Program-made: the position numbers and the translations under genes
Notes under the pieces: model-generated
The model's input: the letters and a program-made list of their open reading frames with translations, nothing else
Databases searched by the model: none
Told to the model about the DNA's origin: nothing
Part shown: positions 32,361 through 41,573 of the stretch, one piece after another
How positions within the stretch are numbered: position 1 is the first letter of the stretch
How the letters are laid out: each line of letters starts with the position of its first letter
Assembly: GCA_944325035.1 (NCBI GenBank)
Contig: CALUYM010000006.1
Coordinates: 1-64,000, forward strand
Direction: 5' to 3'
DNA from: an uncultured Anaeroplasmataceae bacterium
Lineage (GTDB): Bacteria; Bacillota_I; Bacilli_A; Acholeplasmatales; Anaeroplasmataceae
Length of the DNA stretch: 64,000 nt

Positions 32361-33941
32361 CTAGTCTTTTAATGTTTCTAAATATTCTTCGTATGTTGTA
32401 ATACGGTCCTTAATTCCATCTTTTTCAAAACTAATAATACGATTAGCAACTGTTTCTAGTAACTCAGCATCGTGACTTGAGAATAAGATATTTCCTTTGA
32501 AATTTACCATTCCTTCATTTAAAGCTGTAATTGATTCAAGGTCTAAGTGGTTAGTTGGATCTTCCATAACTAAAACGTTGCCACCTTCTAACATCATTTT
32601 AGCTAAGATACAACGAATCTTTTCTCCACCTGATAAAACTGTTGATTTTTTTAATGATTCTTCACCTGAGAATAACATTCTTCCTAACCATCCACGAATG
32701 AATGATTCAGTTTGATCTTCTGGTGAAAATTGTCTTAACCAATTCACTAAATCAAGGCGTTCATCATTGAAATATTCTTTATTATCTTGCATTAATGTTG
32801 AAACTTGCGTAGTTACTCCCCATTTAAATGTACCTTTATCAGCTTGTTCTTTTCCAGATAGAATGTTGAATAAGGTAGTAATAACCATGCTATTTTCAGC
32901 TAAAAAAGCAATCTTATCACATTTTCTAACAGTAAATGATAAATTTTCAAATAATCCTTCTTTTGTTAAACCATCTACAATCAAAATATCATTGCCAACT
33001 TCACGATTTTGTTTAAAACCGATAAAAGGATATTTACGACTTGATGGTTCAATATCTGTTAAAACTAATTTATCAAGTAGTTTTTTACGAGATGTTGCTT
33101 GACGAGCTTTTGATTTATTCGCGCTAAATCTTTGAATAAATTCTTGAAGTTCTTTTGCTTTTTGCTCAGCTTTTTTATTTTGATCTTTTTGTTGTTGTAG
33201 TAACAATTGACTTGATTCATACCAGAATTCATAGTTACCAACATATAGCTTGATTTTACCATAATCAACATCACAAATATGAGTACAAACATTATTTAAG
33301 AAGTGACGGTCATGGGATACAATTAATACTGTATTTTCAAAATTTAGTAAGAAGTTTTCTAACCATCTTGTTGATTTATAATCTAAGTTATTTGTTGGTT
33401 CATCTAATAATAAAATATCAGGATTTCCAAATAAAGCCTGGGCTAATAAAACTTTAATCTTTATTTTAGCATCTAGATTCCCCATTAATTCATAATGGAA
33501 ATCATCATCTACTCCAAGACCGTTTAATAAAGTAGCAGCGTCTGATTCGGCTTCCCATCCATTTAATTCCATAAATTCGCCTTCCAAATCAGATAAGCGC
33601 ATTCCTTCTTCATCAGTTAAAGTTTCTTTTGCATAATAAACTTCTTTTTCATCCATAATCTCAACTAAACGTTTATGACCCAACAACACTGTTTTCATTA
33701 CTGTTTGATCATCATACGCATTTTGATTTTGGCGTAAAACTGACATTCTTTCTTTTGAATCACGAATGATTTCACCTTCAGTTGATTCGATTTCTCCAGA
33801 TAGAAGCTTTAAAAATGTTGATTTACCAGCACCATTAGCACCAATAATACCGTAACAATTTCCTTTATCAAATTGAATATTAACTTTATCAAATAATTTT
33901 CTTGATCCGTATTGTAGACCTAAATTAACTGTTTTTAACAT
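32361..33941 (-). CDS. ABC-F ATPase (YkpA/YbiT type) with one eroded composite ATP site
   Basis: 526 residues, two ABC domains joined by a basic linker (about 245-300). NBD1 keeps Walker A GANGAGKST (34-42), Walker B ILLLDEPTNNLD (D180, E181) and its switch His. NBD2 keeps the signature VLSGGEKIR (435-443). These build one intact ATP site. The other site is lost: NBD1 signature is NLDAKIK (155-161), NBD2 Walker A is AENSMVITT (348-356, Ile for Lys), and NBD2 Walker B is VMEDPTNHLD with Asp-Glu swapped to Glu-Asp (460-461). ABC-F proteins act on ribosomes. It is transcribed upstream of pcrA. Confidence 0.93.
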   Translation of the reverse strand: MLKTVNLGLQYGSRKLFDKVNIQFDKGNCYGIIGANGAGKSTFLKLLSGEIESTEGEIIRDSKERMSVLRQNQNAYDDQTVMKTVLLGHKRLVEIMDEKEVYYAKETLTDEEGMRLSDLEGEFMELNGWEAESDAATLLNGLGVDDDFHYELMGNLDAKIKIKVLLAQALFGNPDILLLDEPTNNLDYKSTRWLENFLLNFENTVLIVSHDRHFLNNVCTHICDVDYGKIKLYVGNYEFWYESSQLLLQQQKDQNKKAEQKAKELQEFIQRFSANKSKARQATSRKKLLDKLVLTDIEPSSRKYPFIGFKQNREVGNDILIVDGLTKEGLFENLSFTVRKCDKIAFLAENSMVITTLFNILSGKEQADKGTFKWGVTTQVSTLMQDNKEYFNDERLDLVNWLRQFSPEDQTESFIRGWLGRMLFSGEESLKKSTVLSGGEKIRCILAKMMLEGGNVLVMEDPTNHLDLESITALNEGMVNFKGNILFSSHDAELLETVANRIISFEKDGIKDRITTYEEYLETLKD

Positions 33942-33964
33942 ATTTTTTTTCCTCCTTTTTTCGT

Positions 33965-33992
33965 GTAAAAAGCCGCCGTATGGCAGCTTTTT
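33965..33992 (-). terminator. Terminator of glnS
   Basis: AAAAAGC-GCC and GGC-GCTTTTT pair around GTAT with one mismatch; the stem ends at the glnS stop codon. Confidence 0.8.
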
Positions 33993-35637
33993 ATAGAGTG
34001 AAAGAAGACTTCAAGCTTGCAGTTAAATTAAATACTAAATGCTCACTTGTTGAATTCTTATCTGTTGTGTAATAACCATTTCGAACGAATTGATATTTAT
34101 CACCAGGTTTAGTTTGAGCTAAAGAAGCTTCTACAAAACCATTATAAACATTTAAACTATGTGGATTTAAACGTTCGAATAAATCTAAATTCTTGTTTTC
34201 TTCTGTCTCTTCAACTAACAACGATTCAAAATGGTTGAATGTAGCAGGCAACGCAGTTGTCGCTTCTACGAAATGTATATTTCCGTTTGGTTTACGTTCA
34301 TTAAATCCACTTCCTGATTTTGTTGCTTTATCATATGTACATAGTAATTCAATAATGTTTCCATTTTCATCTTTGACAACATCTTCACACTTAACAAAAT
34401 ACGCATGCATAAAACGGACTTCAACACCCTTTGCTAAACGTTTCCATTTCTTGTTAGGTTTTTCTTCAATAAAATCATCACGTTCAATATAGCAATGACG
34501 AGAGAATGCAATTTGTCTTGAGCCCATTTCTTCATTTTCTTGATTGTTTGGACAATCAAGATATTCAATTTCTCCTTCAGGATAGTTAGTAATAGTAACT
34601 TTCAACGGATTAATAATAGCATTGGGGCGACTTACTTTTAATTTTAAATCATCACGCAAAAAATTATCTAACAAATCAAAATCAACTGTTGAATTTATTC
34701 TTGATAAACCAGTTGAAACAATAAAGTTACGAATTGAATCTGGTGTATATCCCTTACGGCGTAGGCCAACTAGTGTTGGCATTCTACAATCATCATATCC
34801 TTCAACTTTACCAGAATCAACTAAGGCTCTTAAATAACGTTTTGATAAAACTGTATGTGAAATATTTAGACGACCAAATTCATATTGGTGTGGAGTGTGT
34901 TCAACCTCTGCATGTTCAATTACCCAATCATATAATGGACGATGATTATCGTATTCAATTGAACATAATGAATGTGTAACACCTTCAAATGCATCTTGAA
35001 GTGGGTGCGCAAAATCATACATTGGATAAATACACCACTTGTTTCCTTGACGGTGATGTTCAGAATGAATAATGCGATAAATTACAGGGTCACGCATATT
35101 GATATTAGGACTAGTCATATCAATTTTCGCACGAAGTGTTTTTTCACCTTCTTGATACTTACCATCACGCATTTCTTGAAATAAACGTAAGTTCTCTTCA
35201 ACGCTACGATTACGGTATGGGGATTCAATTCCCGCTCCATTTTTTGTATCACGCATTTGACTCATTTGTTCTTGTGATAAGTCATCAACATACGCTAAGC
35301 CTTTTTTGATAAAAAGTAAAGCTTTTTCATATGTTTTTTCAAAATAATCTGAACCATAAAAAACATTGGCTGGTTCATATCCTAACCATTTTAAGTCTTC
35401 AATAATCGCATCTACGAATTCTTGTTTTTCCTTTGTTGGATTTGTATCATCAAAGCGAAGATTGGTATAACCATTAAAAGCTTTAGCCGTCTCAAAATCT
35501 GTTATAATTGCTCTTGCATGGCCGATATGTAAATATGCATTAGGTTCAGGTGGAAAACGTGTAATAATCTCTTTTACACGACCTGATTCTAAATCATTTT
35601 CCATAATAGTTTTAATAAAATTTGATGTTTCTTTCAT
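33991..35637 (-). CDS. glnS: Glutaminyl-tRNA synthetase
   Basis: About 548 residues, the E. coli GlnRS length. The class I motif is PPEPNAYLHIGHARAI and the KMSKS counterpart is HTVLSKRYLRAL. DFAHPLQDAFEGVTHSLCS and the C-terminal anticodon-binding beta-barrels (LKVTITNYPEG, then VRFMHAYFVKCEDV) are GlnRS-like rather than GluRS-like. It charges tRNA-Gln directly. Most Bacilli lack it and use GluRS plus GatCAB. I start at the ATG at 35637, with AAAGGTG 6 nt upstream; the track-length frame begins with GTG inside the SD. Confidence 0.95.
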   Translation of the reverse strand: MKETSNFIKTIMENDLESGRVKEIITRFPPEPNAYLHIGHARAIITDFETAKAFNGYTNLRFDDTNPTKEKQEFVDAIIEDLKWLGYEPANVFYGSDYFEKTYEKALLFIKKGLAYVDDLSQEQMSQMRDTKNGAGIESPYRNRSVEENLRLFQEMRDGKYQEGEKTLRAKIDMTSPNINMRDPVIYRIIHSEHHRQGNKWCIYPMYDFAHPLQDAFEGVTHSLCSIEYDNHRPLYDWVIEHAEVEHTPHQYEFGRLNISHTVLSKRYLRALVDSGKVEGYDDCRMPTLVGLRRKGYTPDSIRNFIVSTGLSRINSTVDFDLLDNFLRDDLKLKVSRPNAIINPLKVTITNYPEGEIEYLDCPNNQENEEMGSRQIAFSRHCYIERDDFIEEKPNKKWKRLAKGVEVRFMHAYFVKCEDVVKDENGNIIELLCTYDKATKSGSGFNERKPNGNIHFVEATTALPATFNHFESLLVEETEENKNLDLFERLNPHSLNVYNGFVEASLAQTKPGDKYQFVRNGYYTTDKNSTSEHLVFNLTASLKSSFTL

Positions 35638-35714
35638 TAATATCACCTTTTTAGATTATACAATATTTTGTTTGTTTTTCCTAGTAAAAAGGCATATTTT
35701 TTAATAAAGTTTGA

Positions 35715-35741
35715 AAAATAAAAACTGCCAAATGGCAGTTT
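35715..35741 (-). terminator. Terminator of the small membrane-protein pair
   Basis: AAACTGCC (35722-35729) pairs with GGCAGTTT (35734-35741), with A on the plus strand giving a minus-strand T-tract. Confidence 0.8.
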
Positions 35742-35743
35742 CA

Positions 35744-36061
35744 TTAGAAAATCAGATATAAGTACGCAAAGTATGCTAACACAAAGTCTAAAACCGAGAA
35801 GAATAATGCTGCACCAGCGACTAACAAATTGATAGCTATATCATTGTTCAATAACTTTGTTTCATATCCTTGATTAAACTTCTTATATAAAAAGATTTGA
35901 TAAATGAAATTAGCTAAAATTAAGACAATGAATACAATTGAAGTTATAAACACGGCTAAATCTTTTTGATCCATAAATAAAGCTAAATATACTTGAATGA
36001 AAACTAAGATAAAACTTAGAATTGTTGTGATTCTTGAAATAAACTTGTTAACAAAATTCAT
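35744..36061 (-). CDS. Small membrane protein, unknown (downstream member of a pair)
   Basis: About 105 residues with three hydrophobic segments. No family recognised. I start at the ATG at 36061, about 10 nt after AGGAG; the GTG at 36070 is 1 nt from it. It lies 13 bp downstream of another small three- to four-helix protein of similar size, presumably a two-gene operon. Confidence 0.65.
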   Translation of the reverse strand: MNFVNKFISRITTILSFILVFIQVYLALFMDQKDLAVFITSIVFIVLILANFIYQIFLYKKFNQGYETKLLNNDIAINLLVAGAALFFSVLDFVLAYFAYLYLIF

Positions 36062-36074
36062 ATCGCGCACGCTC

Positions 36075-36383
36075 CTAGTACCATACTAAACAAAGTCTAA
36101 TAATATAGAAAAAAACTAAATATGATGCACTTGCAAGTGCAAATAACATACTATTTGACTTCTTCTTAAAAAATACCATTACTAAGTGATAAGCGATAAA
36201 TAACGTATTTATTATAAAAGTAAATGAATATAGGAAATTATTAAACGCTACTTCTGTAAATGCTGTATCATTAAGAATATTTAAAATTACATAGTCTAAG
36301 AATAAAGCTATGCTGACTAAACAAATAAATGTAAAAATAATTGTATTCCACTTGATTTTTTTATTTCTAAAAATGCTCTTCAT
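36075..36383 (-). CDS. Small membrane protein, unknown (upstream member of a pair)
   Basis: 102 residues. A basic N-terminus (MKSIFRNKKIKW) precedes three hydrophobic segments, with a KKKSNS loop before the last. No family recognised. AGGAGCGAAG lies just upstream of the ATG. Confidence 0.65.
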   Translation of the reverse strand: MKSIFRNKKIKWNTIIFTFICLVSIALFLDYVILNILNDTAFTEVAFNNFLYSFTFIINTLFIAYHLVMVFFKKKSNSMLFALASASYLVFFYIIRLCLVWY

Positions 36384-37112
36384 TTTTCTTCGCTCCTTAA
36401 TACATATAGTTTTATTATACCAATTTTTTTTTAAAAAGAAATAACTTTTTTATTATTGTCTTTATCAAAAACGATTTTGATTTATTTTTAAGATTGAATT
36501 ATCCTATAAATTATTATTTAAAGGTTAAGTCTTGGTAAATTTTTTTACTAAAGCCCTTTTTTATTGTTTTATTTATTATTGTTCATTGACTTTTGTAATA
36601 CTTATTACATTTCAAAGTATTTACTAAAAAGACAACATTAAAGAAAATAATTTATATTATAGTCTTAGTGAAAAGAGTTAAACTTTTTTACATGAATATA
36701 TTCAATTAAAACTCTTTAAGGTTAAAGCCTTAATTATAGTTATTTTATAATATATACCCTTCATCTATTAACTAATTGTCTTTATGAGATATATTAACTA
36801 TAGGTATCAAAAAATAGATAAAATGCTCTGTCAAGAATTACATGAAAGAGCTTATTACATATTACACTCAAAAGTCTTTTTAATTAATTTTAAACTGACA
36901 TTTATTCTTTATTCATAATTATATAGAAAGTTCTTTAAAATATGGTAATAACTTTCTTATGTTAGCACACAATTATTTACCTTAGGTAATGTATCAAAAC
37001 ATTCAAATTATTAGCTAAACACTTTTATACTTTATATTTATAACCATCAATATCGACTATTAAACCAATCTAATCGATAGTAGATAGATTTGATATTCCA
37101 TTCATATATTTA
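36384..37112. other. 729-bp gap without a gene but with several inverted repeats
   Basis: I find no coding frame with an SD. Structure seen: a 16-bp perfect palindrome TGTAATACTTATTACA (36594-36609) just after a TTGACT; a hairpin with arms AAAGAGTT (36672-36679) and AACTCTTT (36710-36717) enclosing palindrome TGAATATATTCA (36693-36704); a short AAGG/CCTT hairpin (36718-36731 region); and GCTCTGTCA/TGAAAGAGC (36825-36851). These could belong to an operator and a non-coding RNA, or be chance in AT-rich DNA. Confidence 0.4.
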
Positions 37113-37751
37113 TTATCTTTGAATATTATAACGATAAGTTAAAATACCTTTAGTAATACTTTTAACAAATTCTAATTGATAATTATCATTTTGTAAAAGT
37201 AGGAATTCATCAGGATTACTCATAAATCCACATTCAACTATCACACCACACGTTTTAGCTTGTTTTAACAAATAAATTGTGTCAATAAACTTTTCTTCCC
37301 GTGTTGTGTTTTTTAAATCAAGTTTCAAAGTATCCATTAAAGTTTTGGCTAATATTTTATTGTTCGTATTAACATTATTATAAAATACTTGTGATCCACG
37401 ATATATCGAATTAGTGTAGGTATTCATATGAATAGAAATAAATAAATCTGCTTGATTAATTAACTTTAATCTTTCATTTAAATCTGTTCTTTTAATAAAA
37501 CTACTTCCTTCTGGTAGACTTGTATCACTAGTTCTTGTCATAATAATTTCAAAACCTTCTAATTCTAAACTTGTTTTTAATTTTAGAGCTAAACTTAAAT
37601 CAAGTTCTGACTCTTTTATTCCTGATACAAATGCTCCACCATCCATTCCACCATGACCTGCATCAATGCATATGACTTTGATGTCCTCTTGACTATTTGG
37701 CCTAAATACAGGCATTATTAGGAAAAAAAATAAAATAAAATAAATTTTCAT
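37113..37751 (-). CDS. cwlD: N-acetylmuramoyl-L-alanine amidase, CwlD-like
   Basis: About 212 residues. The Amidase_3 zinc ligands are visible: DAGHGGMDGG, KESELDLSLALKL, FISIHMNTY, and the catalytic VIVECGFMSN. One N-terminal hydrophobic segment serves for export or anchoring. The size and the ER..LNERLKLIN block match CwlD, which with PdaA makes the muramic-lactam of spore cortex peptidoglycan. I start at 37751, where GGTGA is 5 nt upstream. The sporulation role is inferred from the family and the ger genes nearby. Confidence 0.85.
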   Translation of the reverse strand: MKIYFILFFFLIMPVFRPNSQEDIKVICIDAGHGGMDGGAFVSGIKESELDLSLALKLKTSLELEGFEIIMTRTSDTSLPEGSSFIKRTDLNERLKLINQADLFISIHMNTYTNSIYRGSQVFYNNVNTNNKILAKTLMDTLKLDLKNTTREEKFIDTIYLLKQAKTCGVIVECGFMSNPDEFLLLQNDNYQLEFVKSITKGILTYRYNIQR

Positions 37752-37851
37752 AAGATTCACCATTTTTATTATGGTTTTTTTTATTAATTTAAAAATGGTA
37801 TTTTAATCTAAAATTACAATTTTATTATATTATAACAAATAAATTGTATAG

Positions 37852-37926
37852 AAAAAAACCTTGAAAATCATAAGTGGCTAGAATCTTCTTGGGTTTGATG
37901 ATTCTATTTCTCTATTTTCAAGGTTT
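37852..37926 (-). terminator. Long terminator hairpin of xfp
   Basis: AAACCTTGAAAAT pairs with ATTTTCAAGGTTT across an inner AGAATC/GATTCT stem. The minus-strand T-tract derives from A at 37852-37858. Confidence 0.85.
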
Positions 37927-37942
37927 GTTTATCAATTATAAT

Positions 37943-40312
37943 TTATTTATTTGGAGTATGCCATTTCCATTCCATGATTTCTTTTGTATCAATTCCATAT
38001 TCATGAATGTAGTTTTTATGGTAGACTAGTTTATCACGCATTTGTTGTATCAAGTATGAGCCCTTATTCCCTAATTCAGGTAAACTATTTACCGCTGCCA
38101 TAGTTAAATGATAACGGTCAATTTCATTTTGAACACGCATATCAAACGGAGTCGTAATTGTTCCTTCTTCTTGATATCCAAATACTTTTAAATTACGATT
38201 ATGTCTTAAATATGTAAGTTCGTGAATTAAAGATGGATAACCATGGAATGCAAAAATAATAGGTCTATCTTTAGTAAATAAAGCATCATATTCTGCATCA
38301 GTTAATCCATGTGGATGTTTCAAATTTGACTCTAATTTCATCAAATCAACAACATTAACAAAACGAATTTTAAGATTTGGTAAATTATCACGTAAAATAG
38401 TAACCGCTGCTAAAGCTTCTAATGTAGGAGTTTCTCCACAACCAACCATTACTAAATCCGGTTCTTCTCCTTGATCATTTGAAGCCCATTGCCAAATTGA
38501 AACACCTTGATGACAGTGTGCAACAGCTTCATCCATTGTTAGCCATTGAGGACGTGGATGCTTAGAAGTTACTAAAACATTCACATAATTACGAGTTTTT
38601 ACACAATGATCGAAGACACATAGTAAAGTATTTGTGTCAGGTGGAAGATAAATACGGGCAACATCTGGCTTTTTATTTGCAACGTGATCCATAAATCCTG
38701 GATCTTGGTGAGTAAATCCATTATGATCTTGTTGCCAAACATTACTCGAACAAATTAAGTTCAATGAAGAAATCTTAGCACGCCATGGTAATTCATTTGT
38801 AACTTTTAACCATTTAGCATGTTGAGCAACCATTGAATCTACGATTCTCATAAAAGCTTCATAACTAGCAAAGAAACCATGACGTCCAGTTAATAAATAA
38901 CCTTCAAGCATACCTTCACACATATGTTCAGATAGCATTGAATCCATAACTCTTCCATTATATGCTAAACTTTCATCACTTGGTAATTCTTGATTTTCCC
39001 ACGTTCTATTTTCAACTTCAAATACCTTAGTTAATCTATTAGATGCAGTTTCATCTGGACCAAAAATTCTAAAGTTCTTAGTATCCGCATTTAATTTAAA
39101 CACATCTCTAACATATGCACCTAAATTAACCATATCTTGACTTTCAATCGAACCAGGCACATCAAATTTTAATGCATATTCTCTAAAATCTGGTAAACGT
39201 AAATCTGTTAATAAACGTCCACCATTTGTATGTGGATTGGCACTAATACGGCGATTACCTTTTGGTGCTATTTCTTGAATATCATCTTTTAAACGTCCAT
39301 TTTCATCAAATAGTTCTTCAGGATGATAACTCTTAAGCCATGCTTCAAGAATTGCTAAATGTTCTGGTTTTTCCATTGTAACCGGCACTTGATGGGCTCT
39401 AAAGCTACCTTCAATTTGTTTACCGTCAACTACTTTTGGTCCAGTCCAACCTTTTGGCGTTCTTAAAACTATCATTGGCCAAATAGGTCGCTTTGTATCT
39501 TTATTTTCACGTGCATTTTTCCAAATTGATTTTATTTCTTCAATACACTTATCTAAAGCTTTAGCCATTAATGGATGCATTAATTTAGGATCATCGCCTT
39601 CTACAAAAAAAGGTTTCCAGCCACAACCTGCAAAGAAATCTTCAATTTCTTTTTTATCCATTCTTGAAAAAACAGTTGGATTAGCAATTTTATAACCATT
39701 TAAATGAAGAATTGGTAATACAGTACCATCTCCTTCTGGGTTAATAAATTTATTAATGTGCCATGAAGTAGCTAGTGGACCAGTTTCTGCTTCACCATCT
39801 CCAACAATACATGCTGCAATTAAATCTGGATTATCAAATATAGCGCCACAAGCATGAACTAATGAATAACCTAGTTCCCCACCTTCATTAATTGAACCAG
39901 GAGTTTCTGGAGCAACGTGAGAGGAAATACCACCTGGGAATGAGAATTGTTTACATAATTTTTTCATTCCTTCTTCATCTAAAGAAATATTTGGATATAC
40001 TTCTGAATATCTTCCTTCTAGATACGAATTGGCCACAAAAAAGTTACCACCGTGACCTGGACCAGAGATTAATAACATATTTAGATCATATTTATTAATA
40101 ACTCGATTAAGATGTGCATAAACAAAATTTTGGCCTGGACATGTCCCCCAGTGCCCGACTAATTTTTTCTTAACATCCGCATTTGTTAATGGGTGTTTTA
40201 ACAACGGATTATCTAGCAAGTAAAGTTGAGCACAACTTAGATAGTTAGCTGCACGCCAATACTTATCTAATTTTGTGAAGTACTCAGGACTTGCATAATC
40301 ATTTTTTTTCAT
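37943..40312 (-). CDS. xfp: Xylulose-5-phosphate/fructose-6-phosphate phosphoketolase
   Basis: 789 residues, the usual length. [26 protein letters not shown], the thiamine-diphosphate motif [20 protein letters not shown], and [18 protein letters not shown] are diagnostic. It splits xylulose-5-P (and possibly fructose-6-P) into acetyl-P plus a triose or tetrose phosphate. GGAGG precedes the ATG. It stands alone between two terminators. Together with pgi nearby it suggests a heterofermentative or mixed sugar route. Confidence 0.97.
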   Translation of the reverse strand: MKKNDYASPEYFTKLDKYWRAANYLSCAQLYLLDNPLLKHPLTNADVKKKLVGHWGTCPGQNFVYAHLNRVINKYDLNMLLISGPGHGGNFFVANSYLEGRYSEVYPNISLDEEGMKKLCKQFSFPGGISSHVAPETPGSINEGGELGYSLVHACGAIFDNPDLIAACIVGDGEAETGPLATSWHINKFINPEGDGTVLPILHLNGYKIANPTVFSRMDKKEIEDFFAGCGWKPFFVEGDDPKLMHPLMAKALDKCIEEIKSIWKNARENKDTKRPIWPMIVLRTPKGWTGPKVVDGKQIEGSFRAHQVPVTMEKPEHLAILEAWLKSYHPEELFDENGRLKDDIQEIAPKGNRRISANPHTNGGRLLTDLRLPDFREYALKFDVPGSIESQDMVNLGAYVRDVFKLNADTKNFRIFGPDETASNRLTKVFEVENRTWENQELPSDESLAYNGRVMDSMLSEHMCEGMLEGYLLTGRHGFFASYEAFMRIVDSMVAQHAKWLKVTNELPWRAKISSLNLICSSNVWQQDHNGFTHQDPGFMDHVANKKPDVARIYLPPDTNTLLCVFDHCVKTRNYVNVLVTSKHPRPQWLTMDEAVAHCHQGVSIWQWASNDQGEEPDLVMVGCGETPTLEALAAVTILRDNLPNLKIRFVNVVDLMKLESNLKHPHGLTDAEYDALFTKDRPIIFAFHGYPSLIHELTYLRHNRNLKVFGYQEEGTITTPFDMRVQNEIDRYHLTMAAVNSLPELGNKGSYLIQQMRDKLVYHKNYIHEYGIDTKEIMEWKWHTPNK

Positions 40313-40473
40313 AAATTTCCTCCATTCTTTTCTTTAACTACTTATCTTTTTTCGATTCCATGATTATTATACTACATCTATGTAAATTATAAAACTAAAT
40401 AAGCTATTTTATATGGATAATTTTAATAAAAAAACAAACTTTAGTTTTTGATAAAAATTTTTCCTTTTTATTT

Positions 40474-40540
40474 AAAAAAAGACTATGAATAACTAATCCT
40501 ATAGTAAGTTTAATCACAATTAAATTAGTCTTCAAAGTCT
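40474..40540 (-). terminator. Nested terminator hairpin of the 225-codon gene
   Basis: AGACT/AGTCT, GAA/TTC and ACTAAT/ATTAGT pair in series between 40480 and 40540; seven A at 40474-40480 give the minus-strand T-tract. Confidence 0.75.
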
Positions 40541-40546
40541 TCATTT

Positions 40547-41224
40547 TTATTCAGCAATAGCTTCTAAGAATATTTTGGTTCTATCTTCAGCTTCAAGCAA
40601 TAAGTCACCCACATAACTATCTACTTTATTTAAAGTAAAACGTGGTTCAGTGTTTGTAATCAAAGTATTAATGTCCTTGTTAAGGAATACAACTTGACGT
40701 TGTTCTTTGGTAACATTATGAGTCACAGCTCCATCTTGTACTACTAAAACTGAATTGAAATCTTCATTTCCAATATGCTTAATATGGTTTACACGTAAAT
40801 TAAATTCTTTGGCAGGTTGACCAAAAGCCTTAGTAATATTAAATACTTCATTACATCTTGCAACTGTATGTCCTTCAGCATTATCAATGAATTCAATTGA
40901 ATTATACGCAATACGGTTAGCTTTAATTGAATCAACTGACATTAATAATTTAGAAACGTTATCACAATGTGCTTGGAAATCTGCAGTTGTAACTTCATCA
41001 GTTGGATAGCCAAAATCAAAGTCAATACGGAAAGCACGAATAATAACTGCTCTATTTTCATTTACGAAATGATAAACTTTAGCGGGCATACCATTTTGTA
41101 ATGTTTCTTGGCTTACTTGAACTTTATAATCCGCAAAAACTTTCTTTAAATCTGCTTCTCTAGTATTAATCTTACTAAAATTACCAAATAAGCTGAATGT
41201 TGATTTAATAATATTTTGTTTCAT
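40547..41224 (-). CDS. Conserved-looking soluble protein, unknown
   Basis: 225 residues, no signal peptide or membrane segment. Mixed alpha/beta sequence with VIIRAFRIDFDFGYP near residue 60 and YNSIEFIDN near 105. No family recognised. It has a good SD (GAGTTAAAG region) and its own terminator, and sits alone between xfp and a very small gene. I can suggest no function. Confidence 0.7.
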   Translation of the reverse strand: MKQNIIKSTFSLFGNFSKINTREADLKKVFADYKVQVSQETLQNGMPAKVYHFVNENRAVIIRAFRIDFDFGYPTDEVTTADFQAHCDNVSKLLMSVDSIKANRIAYNSIEFIDNAEGHTVARCNEVFNITKAFGQPAKEFNLRVNHIKHIGNEDFNSVLVVQDGAVTHNVTKEQRQVVFLNKDINTLITNTEPRFTLNKVDSYVGDLLLEAEDRTKIFLEAIAE

Positions 41225-41310
41225 CTTTAACTCCTCATTTCTTTATTACATTATACCATCTAATCCCCATATAAGAAATAAAATGTTAAACTTTTACAAA
41301 ATAATTATTA

Positions 41311-41505
41311 TCAATCCATTTTATTATTTCTTTTATCTAAGAATAATGGTTCAATTTGTTCTTCCGATAATGCCAATTCAACATTTAAATTTTTAAGAAC
41401 TTTTTCATCAAAAGCATATGTTAAATTAACATCTTCAGACGTAAAGTTATGATCAAAGGCACTATGAAGAGCACTCGCTCGAGCTCTTTTATTTCTTTTT
41501 TTCAA
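41311..41505 (-). CDS. Small basic-start protein, unknown
   Basis: About 64 residues from a TTG start at 41505. GGTGAT lies 4-5 nt upstream of that TTG, whereas the ATG at 41517 has no SD. The product begins KKRNKRARASALHSAF and becomes acidic (VELALSEEQIEPLFLD). No family recognised. The SD sits in a hairpin (41508-41534). Confidence 0.5.
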   Translation of the reverse strand: MKKRNKRARASALHSAFDHNFTSEDVNLTYAFDEKVLKNLNVELALSEEQIEPLFLDKRNNKMD

Positions 41506-41507
41506 TT

Positions 41508-41534
41508 TTATCACCATTTTTAGTGTGGTGATAA
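41508..41534 (-). promoter_or_regulatory. Hairpin sequestering the SD of the 64-codon gene
   Basis: TTATCACC (41508-41515 on plus) and GGTGATAA (41527-41534) form a perfect 8-bp stem with an 11-nt loop. On the minus strand the second arm contains the GGTGAT SD. No T-tract follows, so it is not an intrinsic terminator. Confidence 0.55.
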
Positions 41535-41548
41535 TTTATCTAATTATT

Positions 41549-41573
41549 AAAAAAACTGCAGTTAAGCAGCTTT
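41549..41573 (-). terminator. Terminator of pgi
   Basis: CTGC (41556-41559) pairs with GCAG (41566-41569), extended by A/T pairs; it overlaps the pgi stop codon at 41562-41564. The minus-strand T-tract comes from A at 41549-41555. Confidence 0.65.

Noticed and set aside
36594-36609. GlnR/TnrA box
   Set aside because: The palindrome TGTAATACTTATTACA has half-sites TGTAA/TTACA 6 bases apart; the GlnR/TnrA site needs 7. The regulator cannot be named.
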